NCBI RefSeq assembly: GCF_964355755.1
Contig: NC_092671.1
Coordinates: forward strand, 40,375,804-40,439,803
Origin: Antedon mediterranea
Lineage: Eukaryota > Echinodermata > Crinoidea > Comatulida > Antedonidae
Reading direction: 5' to 3'
Length of the DNA: 64,000 bases
Under the pieces are notes generated by a model. It searched no databases. It was not told the origin of the DNA and saw only the letters and a list, made by a program, of their open reading frames with translations. Positions 1 through 10,904 of this stretch are shown here, one piece after another (position 1 is the stretch's first letter; each line of letters starts with the position of its first letter). The position numbers and the translations under genes were made by a program.

Positions 1-923
1 TTTAATACCCGATAGTCTTACAAAATTCTCCACTTTGAGTTAAGCATTGGCTGTAATTCTATTTTATTTATTTAAATCTACTTGCTTATTAAGTAATTTT
101 CTTTTTTTGTAACTTATTTTTGTAACGCACCGTTTTATAAACGTGTGCCGCTGTTTCAAAAGTAATGTTCCCTATAATGAACGCGCCTGTCAAAACGCCA
201 CAGACAATCGAGTGAATCTGAAACAAAAAATGGGTTTTTTAAACTACTCGTATCAAATATTCTGTACATTAAATCAAATTATATTTTTATATTATAAATC
301 ACAAATTATAACCCTTGCCTCTCGTACAAAAATTGGGCGAGTAGTTCTAGAGAAAATGCAATTTAAGTTTACTTGTTAAAAATCAATGCCGATGATGTTT
401 CTAAAAATTAAGAATTAAAAATAACATGCCATTGTAGGTCATTAATTAGGCATAACATGGAGCATTCTCCGTGGGCATAACAATGCCGAAACAGCCATAA
501 TCGGTTAAATAATAACAGAGTTACATTGAAAAAACCTCCCTAAAATAGCTGTTTTTCTCGCTGTTCAGCGGAAATTGCCCGGATTTTTTGGTACATAAAA
601 AAAATGTTAATGTGATACAATATTTAATTTAAAATTATCACTTCTCCATCATGAAAATAGATTTAAAAAGGTTTTATTTAAACACGGTATGTTTACATTA
701 TAATACTACTATATTATTGCTGTTAAAATGAAATATATACATGTTTATAATATCAAATGTCAATAATAATTTCACTAAGGAAGTGTGTAATTTCACTCTT
801 CCATGTTCATACCAAGTTTACAGAGGGGATTCAGAATCGCCTTATACCACGAATATTCATTCATTCATTCACTTTCATTTCAGATCTTCATCCATAATGC
901 TTCTCCAACTTTATGTTTCAAGA
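1..923. other. 3' flank of SLC28 copy A, no gene seen
   Basis: AT-rich DNA downstream of the copy A stop codon (the gene is read leftwards). It should hold the 3' UTR and poly(A) site of copy A. The short open frames here show no family resemblance or splice context. I see no other gene. Confidence 0.6.
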
Positions 924-3900
924 CTATGTAACTGGTGCAATCGCTGTCCCATTCATTACCATTTCAATATTTTCCTCGTATAAAATTCCTGAAAAAGTAT
1001 TTCAGTCAGTCAATCAAATAAACATTTATATTTTTAATTTAAAATTAAAGCTAGCACATTATTACTTACGAGATTTTCTTTTTGTTTCAGAGAAATATTA
1101 ATAAATCATAATGTAGGCCAATAATATGGTAAGAGGCAAAAAAAAAAAAAACAGGAAGTAGGCCTAATGATCAATTGGAAAAATCCAATTGAAAAACTTG
1201 TGTCGGGAATTAGTAGAGTCTATATTTAAAAAAGTGTTTTTGATCTTTCACAAGACACGACGGGAGGAGAGAGATAGATGGTAGTGGGTTATTATTTAAA
1301 CCAAGTGGCTTTAAGCCTGTCTACACACGTAAACTTAAAAGTGTACAAAATAAGCAAACTGGGAGTTTGTAGACCAGTTGACAACTTTTGCTCGTGTTTG
1401 CAAAGACTGCGAGGTTGCAAGTTCGCTGTGTAGACAGGGCTTTAATCAATCAAACAAACAAACTAGTTTTCTGCAGTTTGCAGAAGTTGATCAATTGACA
1501 GGAGGTCTACACTTTTCTTACCAAACTCGAAGTTTTATTTGCTCGAATTTGCAAACTACAGTAAATTGTACTGGTGTATGCTAGGCTACTTTCAGTTCTA
1601 TACAAACCTGCAATACAAGCGGTCATAAAACAAGCAATCGATCCAGCGATGAGAGCTCGAACTGCGACAGTAGCAAATGCAGCTTTCCGAGACGGAGCCA
1701 TTGGACTAAGCCCTCCAAGTTGAACTCCAATTGAGCCAATACTAGCAAATCCACATAGAGCATATGTGGCGATAACTTCGGACCGCTTCTATTTAATTTA
1801 TTATCATTAGAAAACAAAATTGAGAATTTAATTAAATTTTTTATAGCCTTTAAGTCTGAAGTTTGCACTAAATTGGAAGAAGAAGGGTAGGTCCTACTAG
1901 CAAAAAACCAACTAACAGAAAACTAAACAATAAATATGATATTGCAAAACATAATTGTACCCACTGATATACTACCAGCTTCTATGAATTCCGCAAGTTT
2001 GAGGTAAGCAACAAATTCATTAAGAAATGCCTTAATTCCAATCAACTCGGCAACTTCACGGCAATCTTCCCATTCTACACCCATTATAAAGGCAAGCGGC
2101 ATGAACACATATGAACAGATCAACTAAACAATAGCAGAACAAGATGATGATAGCATACGTGTAAAAAAATCGTGATATCATGTAGGCCATGCTTACATAA
2201 AACAAAAAGAAATTAGAAAAGTTTTCGTTCTAACACTATAGGATAATCATCTATGCTGTCTTTGATAAAATTAATATTTTAAAAAATAAACACAATAAAA
2301 TCGTTGTATTGTCACGATATTATTGCTCTTACTAATCATGACGTCATTTGATTGGACGTGTGAAAATATTATTTTCATCAAAGGCAGCATAAATGGTTAT
2401 CCTTATTTACCAGTTCTAGGATAAAAACCTTTTAGATTTATTTTGTTTCATGTATGAAAAATGTATGTTTATCTATTTATCGTCGACCGATGGGGACCCT
2501 CCAAAGAAATTGCGTTTTATTTGTCAGGCATTTGTATGATTTGTTTTTATTTTTTTTAATGCGCCTTGAGCACTCTTGAGTGGTATGTGCGCTATAAAAA
2601 TCCTGCTATTATTATATTATCGTTATCGTCCTAGTGTAAATGGGCCTTAAAGCCTATTTTTCACTAGGCGAATTTATTCCCGCAAATCGAAAGCGTCAGC
2701 TTATACGCATGCGTAGAGAGGGATTTGGAAGATGGAAAAATGAATACACATGCGTATAAGCTAACGCTTTCGATTCGCGCGAATATCATGGAGGAAAACT
2801 CCATGGTTTGAGCTGCGTTTTAGAGAATAATGGGGTAGATGTATCGGGTACAAACAATAATAATGAATATTTCTGAATACCTCAAAAGTAAGATCCTCAA
2901 TTCCTACAAGTCCACCAAGCCAAGTAAGCATGGCATTAAGAAACGCCAAGATGGCTAAGAATGCAATCAGATTAGCTGCAATATTTGCAACAAGTGAGAC
3001 GGCTGTGGAAGCGCCTACTGATGCTGCTTCAATAATATTTCGTTCTTCACTGTGAAAAAAAAGAAAAAGTTATCTATTTCACTTATTACTTTCTTATTTT
3101 GAGCAGGCCTGCTTTCAATATAAGTTACAAAAAACATTAAAAATAAAAATACAATTTTTTGTCGGTTTAAAATATTATTTAAATTAAAAAATGGAACATC
3201 TATTGAATCTTGAAAACAATGCAAAATGACCCATCCTCGGAACCAGAGAGACATTGAAAATCTTCTCAACGTTTTCAATGCATACTTCATTTAAGCCAAG
3301 ATAGACACACTAGGCCTAAGACACGACAATGTTAAAGACATGTAAATAAAACTGACCTACCCTTTTGGTATCTTAACTTGCTCTACAGTCACCATTTTGG
3401 ATTCTTCTGTTTCTGGCCAGAATAATTTAGCAATAGCCAAAGCAGCTGGTGCTGACATGACTGATGCACTGATTAAATGCGATGCATCGACACCAAATGA
3501 AATGTAAGCACCGAGAACACTTCCTGCAATTGTAGCGAACCCTCCTGTCATAATGGAATGGATCTCCGAAAGGGTCATGTCTTTTAAAAATGGCCGAACC
3601 AGAAGTGGTGCTTCGGTCTGAAGGGTGAAATTAAAAAATACATTTTAGGCATACATATTGTATTGTGTTGACGGATAAAGTGGTATAGTTGACGAATGAA
3701 ATTGTATAATTGCTGAATCAAATGGTATAGTTTCTGAATCAAATGGTATAGTTGACGAATAAAATGGTGTTGACGAATAAAATGGTATAATTGACGAATA
3801 AAATGGTATAGTTGACGAATAAAATGGTATAGTTGACGAATAAAATGGTATAGTTGACGAATAAAATGGTGTAGTTGACGAATAAATGGCATAGTTGACG

Positions 3901-6383
3901 AATACAATGACATAATAGTTGAATAACATGGTATATTTGACAATTACAATGGCATAGTAGTCTAAAAAAAAGTTGCGGAAATAAAAGAACTTACCTGTCC
4001 AATAAATATGTTTCCGGCAGCACTGAGTGATTCTCCTGCTGATGTTTTCATTGTATACTGCATTAGCCAGGCAATTTTCTCGATAACGAACTGCATGGCA
4101 CCAATGTAGTATAATACACTGATGACACTACTGAAATAGATCACACCTGGAAGAACCTGGAGGAAAAAGGAAACATCTTCAGAACTTGCTATCAAAAATA
4201 TCATGAACTATTAAAATAACTATAATGAGGCATTTAATGAATAGTTATTTTAATTCGAAAGTTCAATGGAATCATTCATGATTTATCATGAACTGTGTTT
4301 TTCGAAATAAGAAAGAATTATTTTATTTATTTGCTGTACATCCTACCTTAAATGCAAAAAAATGGTTAGTGTAAAGTTCTCCAAAAATAAATTCAGCTCC
4401 AGCATCGGAAAAATCAAGGAAAGTTGTAACTCTGTCTCCGAGCCAGTCGAATAGTTTAAATCCAATATCAGTTCGCAGTACAAACAATCCAAGGAGGAAC
4501 TGTAACGTTAGACCCCACAATACCGGACGCCATATTACCTGGGAGAACAAGTTAATTATTTGTCAAACTATATATTATCTCAATTGCCGAAAATTACAAC
4601 AGTATTCTTATTAATTGGTCAAATGTTTACTCACTCTACCGACATTGTACTTTATACTAGGTACATAATATTGAGAACACTTGAGACAAAATCGAAATGA
4701 TTCTCGGGTGGGACTCGAACCCACGACCACCCGAGTATTCTAATTATTACCTGTGTTGGATGTTTTGAGAAGATGTATGTAAACAGGACAAAAATAACTA
4801 AACCACCAAAAGAAATGAGCTGTTCGGGAGAGTCTTTGACTAAAAACACCAAAATGATGATGAATGCTACCATAAGCAAGATATACAATGGCCTGTAATA
4901 AAACAAATAATTATATTTTCATAACAATTAATATTACGTAGGCAATATGATGCAACTCTTAGAAGGACCCCAATCAAGTTTGCGTCACCGTTTTGGTTTC
5001 TTCTCATGTTGCAAAATAAAATACAAAATCTGGCCATTCCTCTTCGCTTGAATGCTTTAGAACATTTTCTAGTAATTATAATACTGTAAAACACGCAATA
5101 AGGACAGGCCATAAGTTATGGACCTATTCCATTCCACAAACCAGTGACAAATGGTATAGGGGAAAAATCCATGCAAATAATACTATTACTGTACTATTAT
5201 TTCATTAGGCTATTTATCGTTCAATAAAACCTGATAACACGTGGACTTTAAAACCTACCATTTTATATGGCTCCAATTATTATTAAGTTTATGTGAAGTC
5301 GGTTTGATTAAGCTCTCCTCAATTTGACTTCCAGCATTATCGCGAATAACCGCGTAAATAAAAATAAAAACAGCTATACAAGTGAACACAATGAGAATCT
5401 CAGCTTCGTCATAATCATACCACAATGCGTAGGCAAAGTAGGCGATGTAAAGTAATGTTAAGATGATGGCGATGATCCAATGTGTTAACTTCTTGTTGTC
5501 ATTGTAAAAGTCACTTGCTGTCACCTTAGCTTTATCAACAGACTAGAAAAGAGAGAAATATATTAGTACAGTTTTTCTCTCTTTACTCTTCACCTCTTCA
5601 GTATAATAAGTTGTTGGATGAGGATGATGACTTATAAAGACTCAAATATATATAATATTGATTTCAACAAAACATAAACACATATTTTCATCTTTCTACC
5701 AGTAGGCCTATTAAATCAGGATAGGAACTAGTCGTTTTATGAGATAGTCTGACCACGGTAAATTAAATCTTCGATAAAGACTGGTACTAAAACTTTGGGA
5801 CACAAGGAAACGAGAAGCACATACAATTCAAATAAAAAACTTACCGTCCAAAATCCTGTTTTCTGTGGTGGCTCAACTTTGTCTACTGTTGATAATGTTT
5901 CAATAATGACGTCATCTACATTAGGCTGAGACGATACACGCCTTGGTTGTTTGGTAGGCTCAACTTCTTCATCATCATACCCTTTGTTCACATGAGATAC
6001 GACATTTCTATTTACATTTGTCAGTTCAATATTCCCCTGTAATAAAAGATTTTGATTTTAGATATTGGCCAACAGTAGAAAATGACTAATGACTGGTTAT
6101 GAACATACCGAGTCTGATGTAACAACCCATCGTAGAGAACAAATAAGAACTGAATGTTGTGTTCTCCTCGTTGAAGCCTATACTCTAAACCCTTGCCTAC
6201 ACTATCAAACTTTATGTAACAAAAAATGTGATATGCCCATATAGACATGATGATGTCATATCTCTACCATCTTGGGGCATATCACTGCCATATTTGGGCA
6301 CATCAACATTTTTTTCCAAACTAGTTTGATAGTGTAGACAGAGCTTAAGTAATAATATGTTATCCACTTACAGATGTATTCAT
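924..6383 (-). CDS. SLC28A3-like: SLC28-type concentrative nucleoside transporter, copy A (11 coding exons, complete)
   Basis: Sodium-coupled nucleoside uptake transporter of the plasma membrane (CNT family). Exons, in reading order: 6372-6383, 5845-6036, 5259-5542, 4751-4892, 4347-4538, 3995-4156, 3361-3617, 2881-3049, 1965-2123, 1608-1788, 924-988. All join in frame at GT/AG sites and give 604 residues, near the usual ~600-690. The N-terminal ~75 residues are polar and acidic (cytoplasmic), followed by multiple hydrophobic segments. Family signatures seen: [48 protein letters not shown] (Q328, E330), [38 protein letters not shown] (E506), [13 protein letters not shown] and SPMAPSRK. Oddity: the Asn of the CGFAN motif, a known substrate contact, is Ser539 here. 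The last exon was chosen because it joins in phase and its GILY start matches GLLY of copy B. The donor of exon 10 is weak (GTTTGT). Confidence 0.93.
1311..1445. mobile_element. MITE-like element with TTAAGCCTGTCTACAC ends
   Basis: The left end reads TTAAGCCTGTCTACAC and the right end is its near inverse, GTGTAGACAGGGCTTTAA. There is no coding capacity. It lies in the last intron of transporter copy A. The ends resemble the more common MITE family seen elsewhere in the window (AGCTCTGTCTACAC) but the interior differs. Confidence 0.65.
2225..2430. mobile_element. Foldback MITE remnant in copy A intron
   Basis: The left arm GGATAATCATCTATGCTGTC is matched in inverted form near 2377-2405 (GGCAGCATAAATGGTTATCC). 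A related fragment sits at about 26335-26400. Non-coding. Confidence 0.5.
2640..2790. mobile_element. Foldback MITE in copy A intron
   Basis: Two inverted arms surround a short centre: CGAAAGCGTCAGCTTATACG at about 2688 and its inverse CGTATAAGCTAACGCTTTCG at about 2754. Non-coding, palindromic, typical of a small non-autonomous DNA element. Confidence 0.6.
3645..3960. repeat. 21-bp minisatellite in copy A intron
   Basis: Tandem imperfect copies of GTTGACGAATAAAATGGTAT plus one base, period 21 bp. The long open frames across it come from a repeat length divisible by three and are not a gene. It lies in the intron between the GNIFIGQ exon and the TEAPLL exon of copy A. Confidence 0.9.
4699..4737 (-). 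repeat. tRNA T-arm-like fragment (SINE remnant)
   Basis: Read on the minus strand it contains GTGGGTTCGAGTCCCAC, a B-box/T-arm sequence, inside a 9-bp stem (CTCGGGTGG / CCACCCGAG). There is no A box beside it, so it is more likely a SINE fragment than a tRNA gene. Confidence 0.35.
6193..6346. mobile_element. MITE family 1 (TTAAGCTCTGTCTACAC ends)
   Basis: The interior carries the family hallmark: inverted runs of CATATTTGGGCACATCA and ATGTCATATC around a central CATGATGATG. The right end reads GTGTAGACAGAGCTTAA. Sited in the 5' untranslated/intron part of transporter copy A. Other copies are listed separately. Confidence 0.75.
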
Positions 6384-6658
6384 CCTATAGGCTCAGAAAT
6401 CTTCAGTTTGTCGTTTATCCTATTATATATGAATAACAAAATACTATTAAAACATTAGCAGTAATGTTTACATTCGAAATTTGTGGCACATTCAATCTTA
6501 AAGTAGGCAACACATTTGAAGTGCAAATTGAGTTGCCATAGAAACTAAAAACAGTGAAAATACATTACTATAGCTGTTGTTCATTCTGTGCGAATTCGAA
6601 ACACTAACAGAATTAACAAAACAGCTAATTAAAGAATTGTTGAATAACATTCGTTAAA

Positions 6659-6755
6659 CCAATGGAATAAACAAGAAGATTAGTCTCAATGTATACGTTT
6701 TTTTAACCAATGGAATAAACAAGAAGATTAGTCTCAATGTGTACGTTTTTTTTAG
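6659..6755. repeat. 51-bp direct duplication
   Basis: Two nearly identical tandem copies of a unit containing CCAATGGAATAAACAAGAAG and GATTAGTCTCAATGT. Non-coding, upstream of the copy A start. Confidence 0.8.
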
Positions 6756-6986
6756 TACTGTAGTACATTATTTTCGTAGTTTATACGTAAGTACTGTAGC
6801 CATGTCAGGAGCACGAAATTGAGCAGCTTGTGTATTAATCTATAGTAAACACATTCATGTGCACATCGATCGATTATACAGAATCTAATTCGTTTCTCTA
6901 AAAACTGTTTTTGCTCAATCTCCTGATGAACCTCACAATCAAACATATGTTATCATCCATTGAAATACTTTCTGAATAATTCTTAC

Positions 6987-7075
6987 CTGTACAGATGTCT
7001 GCTGTCTGAATCTTGACAGTTTTGAAAAATTCCCAAACCTTCAGATACCACGAATACGTTTGTTATGTATTTCCT
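6987..7075 (-). other. Possible 5' non-coding exon of SLC28 copy A
   Basis: A strong donor (ACAG then GTAAGA on the minus strand) ends at 6987, upstream of the ATG exon, which itself has acceptor sites just before it (TTCTGAG or CTATAG). The upper boundary is arbitrary. Transcript data would be needed to fix it. Confidence 0.4.
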
Positions 7076-9030
7076 ATAGAAAGTTTAACAAAGGAAAATT
7101 CAATGTATCGCTAATGGAGCGTTCTCTATAATTAACAATGAATGGTTTATAGATTTTAACACTATATTTGTCAATAATAATAGTCTTCTTGCCTTTAAAT
7201 ACAGATTGTATTAACATAATTATATTGGTACTTTAGAGGCATTAGTTTGGTTAGAGCATGGAACTCATTTAACCGCCATTTAGATCTCAGATCAGGGAGT
7301 GATTCCTCCACTTGTGATAACTTAAAAATGTTCATGGCAAAGTAAAATTTACTCTTCCCTGGGAAAACCCACCGTTATGGATAGGCCTATAGTGCATAAT
7401 ACCAAATAATCAAACTAAAAGACCTAACAATGATCATTCGAGCAGAAATGAGAAAGCATTAGCTTGAATGATCTATTGTACTGTTCATTAGGCCTACATT
7501 GGCAACTACTTATTGAGTAGGCCTACATTGGCAACTACTTATTGAGTAGGCCTACATTGGCAACTACTTATTGAGTAGGCCTACTACTACTTTTGTCACA
7601 AAAGCTATTTGTTATCCACAAAGGCGACAAAAATTCTCCATTTTGTTACTGGTCTGTACAGTAGTTTCAAAAGGGGACAAAAGGTAAAATGCACACAATG
7701 AAAGAAACTAATATTTATTTTATAAAACTTTTTATTTCATAATTGCATTGACTCGCATATATGGAATTAAAATACAAACTTATACCAGCTAACCTTCGAG
7801 CACTGACGGCTTAAGAAGTTACTTAAACAAGTTTGGTATACCTTTCCACAGCAGCGGAATCGTGAAAACTGCGAAGTTTAATTTTAATATTATTTACAAA
7901 TACCGTATGATACACACGTACGAACAAACAAGTAAAATCTGAATATTATTTGAAAACGGAAGCTAACATTGGTAAAATACTGGGTACTGTTAGCATGGAT
8001 CTAATTTATAGGTCCATGTTGTTACTATTGGGTATGGCGAATACATAAGATATATTGTCGCCTTGAAAATAAAATTACAGTATAAATATTTTTTTTTAAT
8101 AGGTCATTTTAAATATCACATAAGCCACGGATGAAATTAAAACCGGATTGAAAAGAATGATTTAACAAAATTAAAACTGTAATTTAAAGACAAAAGTAAC
8201 ATTTTATTCTGTCCTTTTTATAAATGAAATCCTTAGTTTTGTACATTTTGTTTGGCAAAAGTGAAAAACTTGATTAAAACTACAAAATGGGCTATTCAAA
8301 GTTTGACATCTCTATTCTTCATAATTGTGGCCAATACATCATTTAACAGTAGTATTTTCTGCTGGCTATTATGTTAAAAATCTACAAAATGTATCTGTGT
8401 GACCCTATACAATAAGTAAATGTTATGACTTAAGATGCGTTCACACAAAGACCGCAAGCAAACTTCTTCTTCTTCTGGATTCAGGTTTACAGTGTTGTAT
8501 GTACAGGTCGTGGAAATGCAGTAAAACCGGCACTTTTATATACATCTTACAAGATGAGTATTTAAGACAAATAAATAAAAATAAAGCAATAACCATTATA
8601 TTTTAATTATACAATAAATTATAACCAATTGCCACCTATTATACAGCAATCTATTAAAATTAAATTATTACCAATTCTTAGTTACTTTAACATTATCTAA
8701 ACGTTTCCAGTTATTTTAATCCTAATAACACAAAAACAACATTCTGTTTAAAAATTGATATTTATTTCATCATACTGGACTAATAAAGCATCACTTTTTG
8801 GTGCCACATAAACCCTTTAAAATTATCTTTCTTGGAATCACTACATTTTTTGATAACTTAAACATTACTTAATTTACACTGATTTTTGTGCAATATTAAA
8901 GCATATATTAATCTACAATTATCAGTATATTTACAGTAGATTTCAATTAAAATGCACTATTAGCGTTCCATAGTGTTTAAAAAAATCTAAATTCATACAG
9001 TAGGATATGACTGTAGAGTTACTTAACCAT
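7076..9030. repeat. Intergenic DNA with a 30-bp triplication at 7495-7585
   Basis: AT-rich spacer between transporter copies A and B. It contains three tandem copies of a 30-bp unit (GTAGGCCTACATTGGCAACT followed by ACTTATTGA). No gene recognised. Confidence 0.75.
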
Positions 9031-9178
9031 AATGAATGATGTATTCTTAACCATAATGAATGATGTATTCACCATAATGAATGATGTATTCACCATAATG
9101 AATGATGTATTCACCATAATGAATGATGTATTCACCATAATGAATGATGTATTAACCATAATGAATGATGTATTCTTT
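9030..9178. repeat. 21-bp minisatellite, about 7 copies
   Basis: Tandem copies of ACCATAATGAATGATGTATTC, 21 bp. The MNDVFTI-repeat open frame is an artefact of the repeat length. Confidence 0.92.
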
Positions 9179-9414
9179 CATATAAGTAGGTTAGTTTATG
9201 AATTGCTTAGTACTGTATTCAGGTATATAAATACATTGTCCTTATAATGTAGCACCTTCCCATTGGTAAGACATTGACCATCAAAAAATAAATAGTTTAA
9301 AAATACAATATACTAATTTGTTTTGTTATTTTTTAAAACACAATTTGTTTGATTTCAAAATAAATAGAACCATAAATAGATAGTAAAATTCAGTTAAAAT
9401 GTTTGTTTTAAACA

Positions 9415-9546
9415 TCTAGTGTGAAGAACCTCATGTTAACATCTAGTGTGAAGAACCTCATGTTAACATCTAGTGTGAAGAACCTCATGTTAACATCTAG
9501 TGTGAAGAACCTCATGTTAACATCTAGTGTGAAGAACCTCATGTTT
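9415..9546. repeat. 27-bp minisatellite, 5 copies
   Basis: Tandem near-identical copies of AACATCTAGTGTGAAGAACC followed by TCATGTT. Non-coding. Confidence 0.92.
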
Positions 9547-9754
9547 AGATTATATTGACAGGATATAAATACCTCATTGTTAACATTTTGTGCGGCTACA
9601 CTGAATATAGTGTTATTTTAAGCACTGACAGTCAGTAAAGGAAGACATGGAAGGAGCACGGTATACCCTGTCAAGTTTTCACAATTTGTTTTTTTTTAAC
9701 AAGTTGTGGGATTACAGATACAGCTGTACTGAGTACAATAAACACATATCCAAC

Positions 9755-10322
9755 AAACACAAAGAATATAACAAGAAACACAAAGAATATAACAAGAAAC
9801 ACAAAGAATATAACAAGAAACACAAAGAATATAACAAGAAACACAAAGAATATAACAAGAAACACAAAGAATATAACAAGAAACACAAAGAATATAACAA
9901 GAAACACAAAGAATATAACAAGAAACACAAAGAATATAACAAGAAACACAAAGAATATAACAAGAAACACAAAGAATATAACAAGAAACACAAAGAATAT
10001 AACAAGAAACACAAAGAATATAACAAGAAACACAAAGAATATAACAAGAAACACAAAGAATATAACAAGAAACACAAAGAATATAACAAGAAACACAAAG
10101 AATATAACAAGAAACACAAAGAATATAACAAGAAACACAAAGAATATAACAAGAAACACAAAGAATATAACAAGAAACACAAAGAATATAACAAGCAACA
10201 CAAAGAATATAACAAGAAACACAAAGAATATAACAAGAAACACAAAGAATATAACAAGAAACACAAAGAATATAACAAGAAACACAAAGAATATAACAAG
10301 AAACACAAAGAATATAACAAGA
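9755..10322. repeat. 21-bp minisatellite, about 27 almost perfect copies
   Basis: The unit AACAAGAAACACAAAGAATA plus T repeats with almost no variation; one unit near 10195 has a single A-to-C change. One plus-strand frame (KHKEYNK repeats) and three minus-strand frames stay open over the array. That follows from a stop-free 21-bp unit and does not support a protein. Confidence 0.95.
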
Positions 10323-10679
10323 ACCTTCCATTTTATATTGCCTGGTTCTTGTGAATGATGAAAAGAAAATGGGGATATAATAATTATAATAAAAACATTT
10401 TTCGCATGTTGTAGTATTAACTCTTTGGTTGGTTAATAAACATTTTTAGTAAACAATGTACATTATAATAACAAAAACACTTTAATGTGGTATGTGTTAA
10501 CAGTTCATTAAGTCAGAAAGTAAATATATTTTAAGCACCCTCTATAATATCACTTTAAAGAATGTGAATATTTGTTAAAAAACACAGCATACTTAAAGTA
10601 AAGAAGTATTTAAAAATATGCATGCACATTTTCCCCATCAGTCATGGATAGAACTATAGGGGTTTATACTAAAAAGAAA

Positions 10680-10775
10680 TGCTATATGCATCTATTATTA
10701 ACATGTAACATATGCATCTATTATTAACATGTAACATATGCATCTATTATTAACATGTAACATATGCATCTATTA
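10680..10775. repeat. 26-bp minisatellite, about 4 copies
   Basis: Tandem copies of TATGCATCTATTATTAACAT followed by GTAACA, just downstream of the copy B stop codon, probably in its 3' UTR or flank. Confidence 0.88.
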
Positions 10776-10904
10776 TTACTTGAAACAGTAAAAATACACA
10801 CATAAGAACCCTACCATTCTCCCACACATAACTTATTTACAACTTACACACATAAAATTATCTTACATTTTCTACTAGGCATGCATTGTTATTGATGAAA
10901 GTAA

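Noticed and set aside
3584-3943. Open frame with FIRQLYH repeats
   Set aside because: It is the 21-bp minisatellite inside an intron of transporter copy A, read over an exon shadow.
9647-10354. 235-residue open frame of KHKEYNK repeats
   Set aside because: The 21-bp unit has no stop in this frame and in three minus frames. Non-repeat flanks show no gene-like sequence or splice context.
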